Source: Epiperipatus broadwayi (Eukaryota; Onychophora; Udeonychophora; Euonychophora; Peripatidae). Taken from it: 64,000 bases of DNA. The notes beneath the pieces were generated by a model. The model saw only the letters and a program-made list of their open reading frames with translations, searched no databases and was not told the origin of the DNA. The DNA lies in assembly GCA_028023455.1 (NCBI GenBank), contig JAQFVV010000002.1, positions 32,493,725 through 32,557,724 of the forward strand, given 5' to 3'. Positions 1 through 11,681 of the stretch are shown piece after piece. Numbering within the stretch: position 1 is the stretch's first letter; each line of letters begins with the position of its first letter. The position numbers were made by a program, and so were the translations under genes.

Positions 1-120
1 GTTATCAAATGGCAGCCTGAGTCCGCAATCAGGCGATTCTTAGCACCCTCCACTTTCCAGCCTCCTGGGAATAAGGGCCATGATTTATTTTTGTCTGTCA
101 TGATTGTATATATTGGAAAA
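1..120 (+). repeat. Dispersed repeat, partial copy (pair with 25891-26050)
   Basis: The window opens with a sequence (TATCAAATGGCAGCCTGAGT... TTAGCACCCTC... TTTGTCTGTCATGATTG) that recurs at 25891-26050 in the same orientation, with scattered differences and some length change. The copy probably begins upstream of the window. No coding content or tRNA-like boxes were recognised, so the class is unknown. Confidence 0.7.
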
Positions 121-1061
121 AATATTCTTAAACTCGGAGGTAAAAAGCCAATAAACTCACCACGCTAGTCTAAATAAGTTGTAGAAAAATCATGATTTTG
201 CAGCAGTTGATGATTATGAATTAATCCTATTTATGATATATGAAAATATGAAGTCCATTATCCATTTGAGTCTAGGTTCCCTTGGGATAAAACTATTTAA
301 ACGTTCATTTTGAGAGTTTTAAAATTCAATGTTTTCATTTTAATCCAATAGCTGATGATTCTGTTCATGTGATCAAAATAATTTTTTTGATAAATTATTT
401 TTGGCTACTTGTCAATAGAACAATAAATAAATCTACCGTCAGTTTTAAAATTATTTAAAACATAATTGTCAATTCTTTAAAATTAATATTTTTAAATTAA
501 ACACTTGAATTTCTTTTTAAATTATCATTTAATGAAATCAATTTTTATTTATAAAAAATATATATATAAAGTCTTTAAATTAATAAAAATAACAACTCAC
601 TATTTTAAAATATCAATGATGTCACAGTTCTAAATTAATAAAATTTCTTTCTATAAATTTTGTAAATTTATATCTCAATGAAATGTATTCCAAAGGATTG
701 TACTATTTCATTAACCTCCCTTTCACAAAAACAAATTTTATTACATTTAATAATTATAATGTTTATTTTTTAAAAAAATTATTTTGACTTTTTTGTTTAT
801 TTGTATAATATAAACTTTAGTTAGAAGTGAGTTAACATTTAATATCTTATTAATTTTAACTCAAATACATAACACTTGAACTAAATATAGACATTTGTGT
901 CTATTCAAAAAATGAAAGTATAAGCTAATAATATAAACCACTTCAATTAGTTTATTAACCAATAGTAAAATTAAATTCAGGAATAAATAATGTTTATTTA
1001 TAGTTTTAGATTTTAACTGAACACATTTCTTATATCAGTCAACAACTATATTATGATTGTA
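121..1061 (+). other. Intron, nothing recognised
   Basis: AT-rich sequence with no credible ORF, repeat pair or structured element that I could see. Confidence 0.5.
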
Positions 1062-1350
1062 TTTTTATATTGGACTACTTCCATCATCTAATATGCATAT
1101 TGAATGTCTTTAGAAAAATTCAACTTTATTTAAATATTCCAAATACATTCAATTTGACTGTTAGTAATAGTACATCAAACAGGTTAGTGTATGCACAACG
1201 TTGCAGGAGGTATTATTCTCCCCTCTTCTTCAAGTGTTGCTGGCCTGACCATTGACAGTATTAGCATGGGATTCGAACCTCGACCCTTAGATTCTTGAGT
1301 ATTGAATTTTAAGGTAATGCTCTAACTAACTGAGCCATCCTGTCAACGGC
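1062..1350 (-). mobile_element. Degraded tRNA-like/hammerhead-like retroelement tail (PLE-related)
   Basis: On the - strand this begins with a tRNA-like segment (1350-1262), continues through a decayed hammerhead-like stretch (about 1233-1195), and ends in a tail about 1190-1062 that matches the tail of the element at 5505-5700 (a TTTGGA..TTTAAATAAAGTT-like core and ATGATGGAAGTAGTCC-like end). The GAAAC part of the hammerhead-like core is lost here. It is an older relative of the 5.5-kb copy. Confidence 0.65.
1262..1346 (-). repeat. tRNA-derived (SINE-like) sequence
   Basis: On the - strand there is an A-box-like TGGCTCAGTTAGTTAGAGC (1337-1319) and a perfect B box GGTTCGAATCC (1279-1269). 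The spacing resembles a tRNA with a variable or extra arm. The anticodon region does not fold cleanly and there is no convincing acceptor stem, so this is a tRNA-derived retroelement piece, not a working tRNA gene. Confidence 0.7.
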
Positions 1351-2223
1351 AATCATCATTAGAAATTTCATATACTTATCTATGATTAGAAGAGAGAAAA
1401 TAGACGTAATTTTAAATGATTTAATTTACAATTAAATCACTTTTTTTTTCCAAATGGTTAAAATTTCAATCTGTACTGATTCATTATCTTAACTTCTTTA
1501 CTCAGTTGTAGTAAGATATCAAGAGCAAGAAAAACTACAATACATTCTTATTATCAAATGTTTTCTGAAAGAAAATATTACTTTTGTCTGAAATCTTTAT
1601 CAAGGTTTTTTTTTTCACTTTTAAATAAAATATAAAAGCTATTGTGTAATTAGATGAGATTATGGCAAGTTATGTTCTAGGAATTAAAAGATTTTTACTG
1701 ATCCAAAACACGTTAATGTGCAATTATTAATCATCATAAAAATTGACCAATTGCAGTAAAAAAAAATGGGGGGGGGGGGCAGTTAGTGTGCTTTCTTCAG
1801 GACAGTATTTGTTCTCACTTCCATTTTAATGATGAAGATTATACTGAAATTGAATGATTGTGTACTTCTTCGTTCACTGTATAGTTTGAATATAGCTTGA
1901 TTTATTGTTGAAATTTTTAGTAAGTAAGCAATTCCAGAACAAGTAATAAAATGAAACTAATTTCCATTTATCAAAATGGCAGTACATTACAGTTAGCGAT
2001 GACTAATATGAAAATAGTATATAAACCTTTTCATTTTGTTGAGAGTAATTATTTTAGAAATCAATTCTTGTTTATATTTGAATGCATCTCATATTGCAAA
2101 ATATTCTGTTAACATTCATACTATAAATGGCTTGAATTATAATGTAAAATTCTATTTAGATCATTGGCATATATTTAGGAAAAAAGCCTACATATGCATG
2201 TTTTGTTTTTATTTTTTTTTTAG
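1351..2223 (+). other. Intron upstream of exon 1, nothing recognised
   Basis: AT-rich, with a poly-G run at about 1769-1780. It ends in the polypyrimidine tract and acceptor of the first exon. Confidence 0.5.
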
Positions 2224-2474
2224 CATGGGCTGGCTGCGAGTGTTGTACCATTGTTTAATTTTAACAAATACTCAACAACAAAGTATAAGCGAAGCTGCTA
2301 CATCAGTTCCACATTTACTCCAGACATGTTGTGCTCTTCTTTTGTCATCTATACTGAGCGTTTATGCTGCTCATTTGGAGATTGTTTTGCTGAAGCTGGG
2401 GTTACACTCACCTTCTGTGGGATTGCAATTAATTGACACCTTACTCCGCATGTCAGGTACACCAGAGGAACATG
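2224..2474 (+). CDS. BIRC6: BIRC6 exon 1 of window
   Basis: The exon follows a T-rich tract ending in TTTTTAG. Its first base completes a codon begun in an exon upstream of the window. It reads MGWLRVLYHCLILTNTQQQ, then a leucine-rich helical stretch, and ends LIDTLLRMSGTPEEH. This looks like part of the armadillo-like helical scaffold of BIRC6. Two donors keep the same phase: CAG|GTACAC ending the exon at 2456, or ATG|GTAACT ending it at 2474. They differ by six residues (GTPEEH). I chose the longer form only tentatively. The open frame upstream to 2036 is intron read-through, so the ATG at 2225 is not a start codon. Confidence 0.85.
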
Positions 2475-4102
2475 GTAACTTTTTTATTTTTTTGCTTTAC
2501 TATAAATAAATTTATTGTTGATAAACATTAATAATATACATATCCACGAACGTCAACTTAAAATTTTTATTCATATTCTGATTGCACTAATAGAATGTTT
2601 AATAACCTTGCTTTTAAAAGCATGGCAACTCTCCTTTAAATATGAAGATTGATGGCATTTTATTTTGCCATCATATAAAACTTTTACATCATTTTGAGCA
2701 ATCAAAAAGAATGGTTGCATCAACATTTAAATCCTTAAGTTGGATATTAACGGTGGGTGTGTTGACAAAACACTTGTTAGCAAAATGTTTGAACTGCTCT
2801 GATAATAACCATTTGTATTAAGCCACTAAATATCATATAATCATGATTAATTTAGCCATTCTGTATCCATTGATTACTTTGGCTTGCACTAAGTGGTGCT
2901 ACTGTATGGAAAATTTTGCCTCTATGTTTATCCATTTGTAGTATGTTGATTAACTATTTTTAAAATTGAACTCAATTAAGTGCTGCCTAGGGTTATATTC
3001 ATTACATCTGTGATTTATTAGAGATAATGAAACACTCTTTTGATAAATGATTATTTAAACAGGATTTTTTCCTTTTTTGTGTTAGTCAATCATCTTTTTG
3101 CCCTTAATTTTACAATGTTCCCAAATTTTTTAATGAATCTGATATTTCGATTATTCAACTCTCTTTAAAAACCTCATTTTCCCTTCACCTGTAGGAGAAA
3201 GGAAGTCTTTGAAGAAGATTGTTAATGTCAAATTATTTACTAAAATTTGAATATTACAAAAAATAAGTGTAAAAAAGAAACAATTTACTAAATGCTGATT
3301 TGCAAAAAATTCCATATTGTCAGAAATATTCTTTTAGATCATTTGAAAAATGGTCCTTCTAACATTTGAAATCACTCAAATGGATATAAGAATAGGAATC
3401 GACTTATTGATAATATTATAAATTAATTAATTATATTTATCATATCTTTGAGATGAATAAATTGTCCAAAGAAATATTTATTTTCTACTTGAAATATTAT
3501 ATAATATGATGATTAGATGTTTTTAATGTTTTGAGACAGTTGTTGGGCCAAATATTTTTTTCTCCTATTGATCAAATGTAATGAGTTAATTAAAAAATTT
3601 AAATGTGAATAAGCTATATTTTCTAATTCAATAGTTTCTATGACGAAAACAATCATTTTTGCCATTCAACACACCCTCCAAAGAAACGTGTAATGTAATG
3701 GAAAAAAACACAAGTCATTCCAGATAAAACAGTCTAAACAATGTTCAAGTAGAAAGAATTTTTGATGGCCGCAATAGTTTGAAAAGTGAGAGAAATGATA
3801 AAAAGCATTTCTTAAAACGCAAGAAAATGTTTAGTCTTTGCGACTGATAATGAATGATTGATTGTTCATGAATTTACTAATGATTTAACACATGTTCCCA
3901 ATGTTATCAAATTTATTGAATAATTATTGATATATTAAAGATTATTTTTCCACAGAAATTAATATATTTCATTATCAGTTACAAAAACTAAAAAAATTAC
4001 ATGTCTCTAAAGAAATACTTTTTACCATTTCTTCCATCTTCAGGATTTTTTTTTCATTTATATATATATTTGATTGTTTTATTTTATCTGAAATATTTAG
4101 TA
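2475..4102 (+). other. Intron, nothing recognised
   Basis: AT-rich sequence with no credible ORF or repeat partner in the window. The ORF at 4001-4282 runs into the dispersed repeat and is not a gene. Confidence 0.45.
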
Positions 4103-4515
4103 ATATTAGGGTATGAGCACAGACTTTCACACGAGCCACCACTCTCCACTCCATCTAATAACACTGATACACTTAAACATACATATGTTGAAAAGATAAA
4201 TAATCACCAATATATGTATTTCATGCTAAACCAGCAATCATCAGTTGGTCCAGATTATCATCTCTACACATATATACTATAAGTGCTCAGATATATATTA
4301 AGATAGACAATCCTCATACTTTAATGGACAGGCTTCAATCTACTCCACACTCCAACTCTTCAACCGTCCATCCAATTGAAAATCTGATGATGGAATGCTC
4401 AAAGACCACCCTGAGGCCGAGATTATTGTCACACCCATGTTGACCTAAGGTCAATCTGAACCCCACATGTACAGGACATAATCCATTAAATACATATGCA
4501 AGGATGGGCAGACAT
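4103..4515 (-). repeat. Dispersed ~0.4-kb repeat, copy 1
   Basis: The reverse complement matches 51405-51826 over its whole length, including landmarks such as GATTGAAGCCTGTCCATTAA, CATCATCAGA, GGTCAACATGGGTGTGAC and ATAGGGTATGAGCAC at the end. A third, more diverged copy is at 30530-30930. No ORF is credible. The repeat has neither clear terminal inverted repeats nor a tRNA head, so it could be a SINE of another origin or a decayed DNA element. Confidence 0.8.
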
Positions 4516-5504
4516 CTCTATAATGTAATAACTGAAATATTTAGGTTTTTTTGTTGTTGTTGATGGTTTTTTTCTCCCCCAATAGAATAATCCATAATCA
4601 CTTGTGCTGAGTGGTAAAAATTGTTTTATTTATTTTTTGACAAGAGCTGCACCAGGAAAATAACATTTTCCACATTTAAGTTTTTGACTTGCTCTCACTA
4701 AAATGAATTGTTATATTTTAAATATGATTCACATTTTTCATTAAAGTAATATAACAATACTGATAGCATTTAGAAGTATTGTAGCTAGTTTTTTTTCTGA
4801 CTACAATTTGAGACCCAATATGATTAAGGAGAATGGAAATATCTGGAATATTGATTCATTGGTTAATTAACAGAAACATGATCTGATTAGTAGCTTTTGA
4901 AATATCCAGTTAATCTGCTTCTTTAATTTTATGTCCTTAATGGGTTTTTTCTTATTTATTTTCAAATGAAGTCAAAGCTATTGGTTTTTTAATACTTTTT
5001 TTTTTCTATTTTTAGTATTGACTACTTTGCTTTAATACAGTAGTTATATATTACAGTGCTTTCAGAAAATATAAATTAAAACACCTAAGAGTGTCATCAT
5101 GAACTTTAAATCTTTGGTCACATAATTCATTTTGTTTTCTTTTATAATATGATTCAAATTTCAGCCCCCCTTCCATTATTTAAACTATCATCACTGGCAA
5201 TAAGATTAAAAAACAGTTTTCTTTTTCTTTGAGACTGAAATCCAAGATCTCTCTCTTTGTTTCACGTGTGAAGATCTTGTAAATCTATAGAATGAATAAT
5301 TGAAAATACTGATGTAAAATTAAAGGTGTTATATTAAGTTTAACTAAAGTATTAGATATATTTTATTTATATGCAAGATCTTTTCTGCTCAAAAATAGTT
5401 TGTCACATTTAATGATTATATTAGAAATTTTTTTTTTTTTTTGACAGCTGTATTTGTTCTCCGTATTTGTCTGAAGGTTTGTAATGATGGTATATTATAA
5501 GATG

Positions 5505-5700
5505 TGATATGTTGGACTATTTCCATCATTTATGAGTGAATGTTGAATGTAAAGAAAATTTTAAACTTTATTTAAACTTTCCAAATACAAACAACTTGTT
5601 AGTAATAACACACAAATAGACAACAGGTTAGTAATTACACGTTTCGAGTAGTATTATTCTCCACTCTTCTTCAGGTGTTGTTGGCCTACATGCACAGTGA
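5505..5700 (-). mobile_element. PLE terminal segment with hammerhead-like core
   Basis: Read on the - strand, 5674-5641 gives CTGAAGA, one A, GAGT, a loop, ACTC, then GAAAC followed by GTG. This is a hammerhead-like core with a four-base-pair stem II and one extra base after CUGANGA. Such cores are known in the terminal repeats of Penelope-like elements. The tail from 5600 to 5505 recurs in inverse orientation at 6135-6240, giving the element the inverted ends that PLEs often show. A tRNA-like sequence (5704-5796) adjoins it on the upstream side. Confidence 0.65.
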
Positions 5701-5703
5701 CAA

Positions 5704-5796
5704 TATTCGCTTAGAAGTTGAACTTGCACCTTTAGATTCTTGAATATCGAATTTTTAAGGCAAACGCTCTACCAACTGAGCTATTCTGTCAAAGGC
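5704..5796 (-). repeat. tRNA-like sequence inside the PLE terminal region
   Basis: The - strand contains the A-box-like TAGCTCAGTTGGTAGAGC (5783-5766) and, about 40 bases on, a decayed B box (GCAAGTTCAACTTC, 5728-5715). It aligns with the 1262-1346 copy, including the shared region reading AAGAATCTAAGG between the boxes. It sits between the GIY-YIG remnant and the hammerhead-like core, so it appears to belong to the same element. Confidence 0.65.
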
Positions 5797-5879
5797 AACA
5801 TATAGCAGAAATTTGATATATTTATATGTGAGGATTGGTTCAAATCCTCTGAGTCCTTCAATTTTTTTTTCCAAGTCTA

Positions 5880-6130
5880 ATTTTTTTCCTAAGAGCAAGA
5901 TTAATTAGAGGATTCCATACATTGTGTATTGCCACACTGGGTTGACTTATAGTTACCATTGTCATATGAGCAGCTTCCTTGATTTTTCTTCTATGCATTT
6001 TTCCTCTTTATCCAATATCTTTGTATTTTCCCACTTAAGCATATGGTCATTAGTACATGCATGATTTGCTATGGTAGACACATCTGTTTTTTCTCTTTTA
6101 ACCATTAGTTTGTGCTTCTTCAACGCTGCT
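5880..6130 (-). pseudogene. PLE protein C-terminus remnant (GIY-YIG endonuclease region)
   Basis: On the - strand one frame reads TIANHACTNDHMLKWENTKI then LDKEEKCIEEK, and after a frameshift RRKIKEAAHMTM, ISQPSV, then NPLINLALR. The order 'HA...DH-x-x-x-W...T-K-I-L-D...R-K-x-K-E-A...' is the typical C-terminal end of Penelope-like proteins after the GIY-YIG core, as I know the family. The frameshift and stops show it is dead. Confidence 0.6.
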
Positions 6131-6134
6131 TAAC

Positions 6135-6240
6135 AGCTAACAAGTTGTTTGTATTTGGAAAGTTGAAATAAAGTTTAAAATTTTCTTTACATTCAACATT
6201 CACTCATAAATGATGGAAATAATCCAACATATCACATCTT
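6135..6240 (+). repeat. Inverted copy of the PLE tail
   Basis: This stretch is the reverse complement of the 5505-5600 tail, with identical landmarks such as AAATAAAGTTTAAAATTTTC-like sequence and TCACTCATAAATGATGGAAA. With 5505-5600 it bounds the PLE remnant as an inverted repeat about 0.73 kb across. Confidence 0.8.
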
Positions 6241-8068
6241 GTATTTGTTCTCTGTTTATATAAATGTGATGTTTCTTCATCATCTCGTGTAGAAATTGTA
6301 TCTTTTTGTGCAGTAGTTTTTTCCATTTTAAATTATTTTTTCCACGCAACATCAGATAGAATGTTATCGATGTCTGTAAATATTGGACTATTATCATTTA
6401 TGTAATTTATCTTTTTTACATTCACGTGAAGACTTTGTTAATGTTAGGATTGTTCAGGTTTGTGCAAAGATTCAGTTCGTTTTTTGTTACAGATAGTTTA
6501 TTTATATGCTGAAATCTTCATTTGCCGTGATAACTTTTTTATTATTATTACTGCCACTATTTTTTTTTTTCTCAGTATCATTGATGGGCAAATGCTTATT
6601 TACAGACGTTTGAAGTTTAAATGACTTGTTCACCCTTTTTTTATTTTTGGTGACAAAATTAGCGAGAATGGAATTTTTTTACCTAAATTGTTTTAGGACT
6701 TGTGATGTTTATTTTTGACATCATTAGACCATTAGGACAATTCTGTCAATTTCATTGATTTATTAAAAATATAAAAAACTAAGATGGCAGTAATCTATTT
6801 ATTTTGAAAAGACAACTATGTAATCACAAATCAAAAGTATTAAAGTATATGTTGAAATTATTCAAAAATACCTTTTTTTTTTTTTTGGAGTTTTACATAA
6901 GAACTCAAAAATTTTAATTATATCACTGATAGCTGTATTACATGTATTTGCTTTAAAATTTTACTATTTTGGTATCTAAAAGAATTTCAAATTATTAATT
7001 CTAGATTTTGTGACAGATTTTTAGAGTTAAAAATTTCAATTTTCTTTTCCATTGTGACCCTTTGCCATATATTTTAGATTCTGAGAAATTTGATTTTGTT
7101 GGGGAAAAAGAAATCTATTATTAGATAAGTATTTCTATGCAGAATTTCTGAACTATTTTAATATGTGGTTATCTTACCACTATTATAAGTCCATTTGGTC
7201 ATTAAAAAATAGTCTTTATGCCATGACCAGATTTTAATATAATGTCTTTACTGAATATTATTGAAAAACTTTCATTAGACTTCAGGACATGAATGTATTT
7301 GTGAAATTTTTATATTGCAATGTATTTAAATTCTATGGTATAATATCTGTAAGCAGAGATTTAAACAAAAACTTTTGAATTTGATTTGAAATGTTAAAAT
7401 GGAATCGAGAATGAGACAAATAGAAAAAGACTAGATATTGTGGGTCTTTATGGAACAAGATGAGTGAATTGTGAAATGAAAAATGAAGAAGAAAGGAATA
7501 ATGATTTATTGTTTTTGTAGATAATATAGGTATTGTTTTAGAATGAAGATTACCACTATAATTTAGTAGTAATCTGATAAATGGTAGGTTATTAGCAATG
7601 AGACTGAAATGTATTTTAAGAAAACTATGATTGTGTCCGATGACATGTAAATAAAAGAGTGAATACATAACTAGTTGTATAATTTTAAATATTTGTGCAA
7701 ATGAAAGGAATTTATTTTGAGTCTGCTGGCTAAATTAAAATCTTAAAGCTCTTAAATCTTTTTCTCGGACTTCCAAGACTTCTCAAGATGCTTTCTTATT
7801 GTGTCACAATGAAAGCTAAATGCTAGTAAAGAAAATTATCATTGTATGAACCAGCATTTTTTAAATCTTTATCTAATTTATTGAATTTGCACAAATATTT
7901 TTTTTTTCTTTTAACAATCATTTTATTTTATTGATGGACTACCTTGTCACGTTAAAGGATTTAAATTTACCAATGTTTTGGGATATTTTTATTTTGCAGA
8001 ACATTATTAACATAACTAACTGCAGCAAAAAAAAAAAAAAAATGAAAATAAAATATGAATATTATAGT
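6241..8068 (+). other. Intron, nothing firmly recognised
   Basis: From 6241 to about 6500 may be further PLE debris, since it continues from the inverted tail, but I found no motif. The rest is AT-rich with homopolymer tracts. The 111-codon - strand ORF at 7668-7333 has no recognisable family features. Confidence 0.4.
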
Positions 8069-8298
8069 TATCATACCATTTACACCTTCTTTGACACTTT
8101 ATCGATACTTTTATTTTTATTATTTGTATTACACTAACAGTTTCGACTGTCCTGCAGTCATCATCAAAGTTCTTGTTGGTAATAGAATCAATAAGAACTC
8201 TGATGATGACTGCAGGACAGTCGAAACTGTTAGTGTAATACAAATAATAAAAATAAAGGTATTGATAAAGTGTCAAAGAAGGTGTAAATGGTATGATA
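8069..8298. mobile_element. Palindromic element with two hammerhead-like cores (family H1, copy 1)
   Basis: Long inverted arms (outer boundary GGTATGATA / TATCATACC) meet in a short loop. In the + arm, 8200-8227 reads CTGATGA, one T, GACTG-CAGGA-CAGTC, GAAAC. In the - arm, 8167-8140 carries the same core with CTGATGA changed to TTGATGA. AGTTCTT (8168-8174) and AAGAACT (8193-8199) pair directly next to CTGATGA, as stem I of a hammerhead would. A copy at 61712-61925 shows this is a dispersed family. Confidence 0.75.
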
Positions 8299-8952
8299 TG
8301 TTATAATAGAAATCAATACATAGGAAAAGAAGTAGTAGAATATTATAGTTAGTTAGCACACTGACTAAATGATTAAATTCAAAGAGAATGAGTTAGTTTA
8401 CTTTGTTTTGGGTAGTTAAAAGTTTGTAATGTTAATTATAAAGTTTTTGAGAGATATAGAATTATCTTCGCAAAATTATTGTGTAGCATTTAATAATAGG
8501 TATGCTTCCTACATAATATTTTCAATAATTCGTGAATGTATTGATCACAGTTACATAGTATTTTATAAATACCCAGAGTTTTTAAAGGCTTTCCTATCTA
8601 TTTGAGCTTTGTATCGTAGGTTCTGTTAAAAGATAGTCTGAAATTAAATTCCTTGGATAGGTTGAGAGTTTTATTTAAGACTATTTCTATTATAACACAT
8701 ACTGATAAAGGTTTTTTTTTTTTTGAAAGATTAACTCGTCAGGAATACAAATTTTAGAAGTATGTTGTAATAATAGATTTATAATTGCCTTTTTTGTAAA
8801 CAGGATGAGGATGAGAGTGGATATGCAAAGTATATCTTTGATTTTTTTTTTTTTAATTCATGTAAAATTCACTTGAAAACTATTGTGTGAAAATATTTGC
8901 ATAATTTGTAATTAATTTTTCATATTAATGTAGTCTTATTTATTTTTCAAAG

Positions 8953-9055
8953 TTCCCGGAAATACTAATACCAGATTCAACGCTACTCCAAGTGATCTAG
9001 TGGTTGATATTTTATATCAGTTATGTACAGCTCAAGATGATGGGACTGCAGCGAG
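8953..9055 (+). CDS. BIRC6: BIRC6 exon 2 of window
   Basis: A 103-base exon between acceptor CAAAG and donor GAG|GTACTT. It takes one base from the previous exon to make Val, then encodes PGNTNTRFNATPSDLVVDIL and YQLCTAQDDGTAA, and leaves two bases (AG) that become Arg with the next exon. It is too short to appear as a long ORF, and was identified because the phase fits on both sides. The sequence reads as helical scaffold and no catalytic motif is visible. The intron before it is about 6.5 kb and the one after about 9.1 kb. Confidence 0.9.
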
Positions 9056-11448
9056 GTACTTAGTATTGTTGCAAGTTACAATATACATGTTTGTAAATAT
9101 ATAATGTTACTTCTTAATAACCTTAAACAATCCATCCGTAAATAGCTGCAGAAAAATGTTATAGACTTAAAAATCTGAAATTATTGGCTGAAATTTTATG
9201 TTAGTCAGTAATTTAAAAAGTTGATTTAACCAGAAAACTGATTGGTTGAATTGTTTAAAGTTATTATATAGTATTTTTAAATATTTTTGGTATCTAGCTG
9301 CCAATCTCTCATCTTAATTTCACAATATCATAGCTTAGCAATCTTTCAATTGTTACTAATTTAATAACAACATGCGATTTAGACAAATGTTATTTACATA
9401 ACCAGGATAGAAAATCAAATCAACTTTTCTTACTTTGCATACATTTTGCAAATGACTTTTGCTTGTTATGTTAACTAGAGATACCTGTGCAGACATCTCA
9501 TTCAAGATAGCAACTAGTTTTTATTCACTTTTATCACCTGTAAATTATCAAGCTATTTACTATGATTATTTCCAGTTTCACATTATGCATTTATAATGAT
9601 AATAATTTGAATTATTTCAAATCTGTCTTAGATTAATTAACTATAGTGCAGTAAAATGTGATGTTTAAAGACTACGTCGTGATTAATTTCACACTTAAAA
9701 ATGTAATCAATCTTTGATTTGACATTTATAAGAGAATATGTTTGCTATAATGATCTTAAAGTTTGGCTTTTGCTCAAAGTCAGCTCATGAAAAAAGCACA
9801 AAAATTGCAAAGTGATTAGCATAATTTTTATATTATTCAACAAATTAAAAAAATTTGATCTAACTGGTAAAGTGATTGATTGGATTGTTTTGAATTATAA
9901 GGAATAGTTTATTATGATTATTCCAGTTTAAAGTTATGCATATTGAGTTTATATTGTAACATCAGAATGTAATAAATGCTATTTGGAGTGTGATTGAAAA
10001 AATGCAGGAAAGAAGTTGGTAACTGAGGTTCATCTAATGCTTTTTGGCAGCATTTTAAGTTGGACACCACAGATTCTTCCTGAATCTAGAATATAACTGA
10101 AATTGAATTTATCTAATATTCCCAAAAAATTGTCTTATGTTGCGGAATATATTCCATAAAATAAAAGCAACAATATTAATTATTTGAACTAAAAGAGAAT
10201 TACTAAACCATTATCTTAAGAGGTTTCTTATTTCTCCCAATTTATCTTTGGGAAAGGTAGGAAATAAAAATCTCTACTACACATTGAGAGAATCTAATAA
10301 TAGAAAACACCTATAAATGATATTAATTTGATAAATAGAACAACTCTTTTATTAAATAAACTCTGTATACAATTTTGTTATCAGTAAATTATTCCATTTA
10401 TTACACTTCAAATTCATATATGTAAGATACATGGATTTTGCCAGATTACTTTTATCTTATTATCCACTAGGATATTAACTTGTTTCTAACATCTAATTTT
10501 AAATGACCTTCACTTGTCTCACTTTTTTACCTACATAACTTTTTTTCTGAATATCTCCTATATAAGTCTTATTATTGAAATTTTTTGTTTAATAGGTTTA
10601 TTTGCTTTCCCTATAATTATCTTCTTGTCTCCAATGTAACATTAACAATATTGTGAACACGTCACACATACTTAATAAATTTAGCAGATATATGTATGTG
10701 TTTGTAAGTTTAGTACAATAATTTGGAAATGAGTTTTCTTTCGTTATTTCAATGATATTTTTGAAGACTGACTAATCTCATAACCCATGACTTTCACTTT
10801 TCTCAATAGCAAATCATCTAGTATTGAAGATTATTTATTATTTTGATTGTATTGTTCATATTGCATGACTAAATTGAAATATACCAAATCTGAAACAATT
10901 CATAGATACATTTAAATCACAAATTTACTGAGGAGCATATACAATTATGTTGCCAAATAACATTTGTCTCATAAATCCCAAATACATAAGGAAAATTCTT
11001 GATAATCTTCATTTCATCTAAGCCATGATGTACAACATTATCTCCAAAGCTTCTTTAGGGGCACATGCGACAAAGTTACGTTTACTGCATATTCCAGAAT
11101 TATAGATCATTTTCTTAGTATTATAGTATTCATAAATTTATTAGCTCAAATATCTTACTGTCACTCATGATATAGGGCTGTGTTATTTGTTCATGACAAA
11201 AATATATAGAAATCAATGATGGATAAAACTTATGACTCATAATGAACAAACATGGTTAATATTATCTAAATTCAATGATAAAAGGCTAAATTATAGTTAA
11301 TATTCTGCAACACAGATAAACTTTGTATTTCTTTTTTTTTTTTATTAGCCTGCTAGTATTAGAAGCTGATTAATATACAATGTGAATAATAAGGCATAAA
11401 TTATTTTTTCTTTTCTAATGTTAACTAAAATTTCCCATATACAGTATT
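9056..11448 (+). other. Intron, nothing firmly recognised
   Basis: Weak direct similarity links about 9,225-9,260 with 9,850-9,910 (CTGATTGGTTGAATTGTTT / GTGATTGATTGGATTGTTT). Otherwise AT-rich sequence without recognisable features. Confidence 0.4.
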
Positions 11449-11681
11449 TTAATAATACGCTGATGCAGTGCGGTGAAACTTTTCTATATAATAATTTCTG
11501 TAGGCTTTTTATATCATAATTTTTGTAGCCTTAGCGATTTGCATATAATGACATTAATCTAAAGAGGCTATGATTATGGAGTAACAAAACTCTGAAAGCG
11601 CTAAGCCTACAGAAATTATGATATAGAAAGCCTACAGAAATTATATAGAAAAGTTTCACTGCAACGCATCAGCATATTATT
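11449..11681. mobile_element. Palindromic MITE-like element (family H2)
   Basis: The arms match as inverted repeats: ATAATACGCTGATGCAGTGC on the left, and on the right the reverse complement gives ATAATATGCTGATGCGTTGC, with TTTCTGTAGGCTT blocks further in. Each arm contains CTGATG, a short imperfect hairpin and GAAAC, a weak echo of a hammerhead core that lacks part of CUGANGA. There is no coding capacity. It could equally be an ordinary foldback MITE. Confidence 0.7.

Noticed and set aside
1262-1346. tRNA gene on the - strand
   Set aside because: Good A and B boxes, but no clean acceptor stem or anticodon loop, and it lies in a repeat shared with 5.7 kb. Treated as tRNA-derived.
2036-2223. 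Start of the ORF containing exon 1 as a real N-terminus
   Set aside because: The sequence before 2224 is intron with a polypyrimidine tract and AG acceptor, and the BIRC6-like protein begins only after it.
7333-7668. 111-codon ORF on the - strand
   Set aside because: No recognisable family and composition like the surrounding intron; probably chance.
11449-11681. Confident hammerhead ribozyme in family H2
   Set aside because: CTGATG lacks the last base of the CUGANGA core and the hairpin is irregular; kept only as a weak resemblance.
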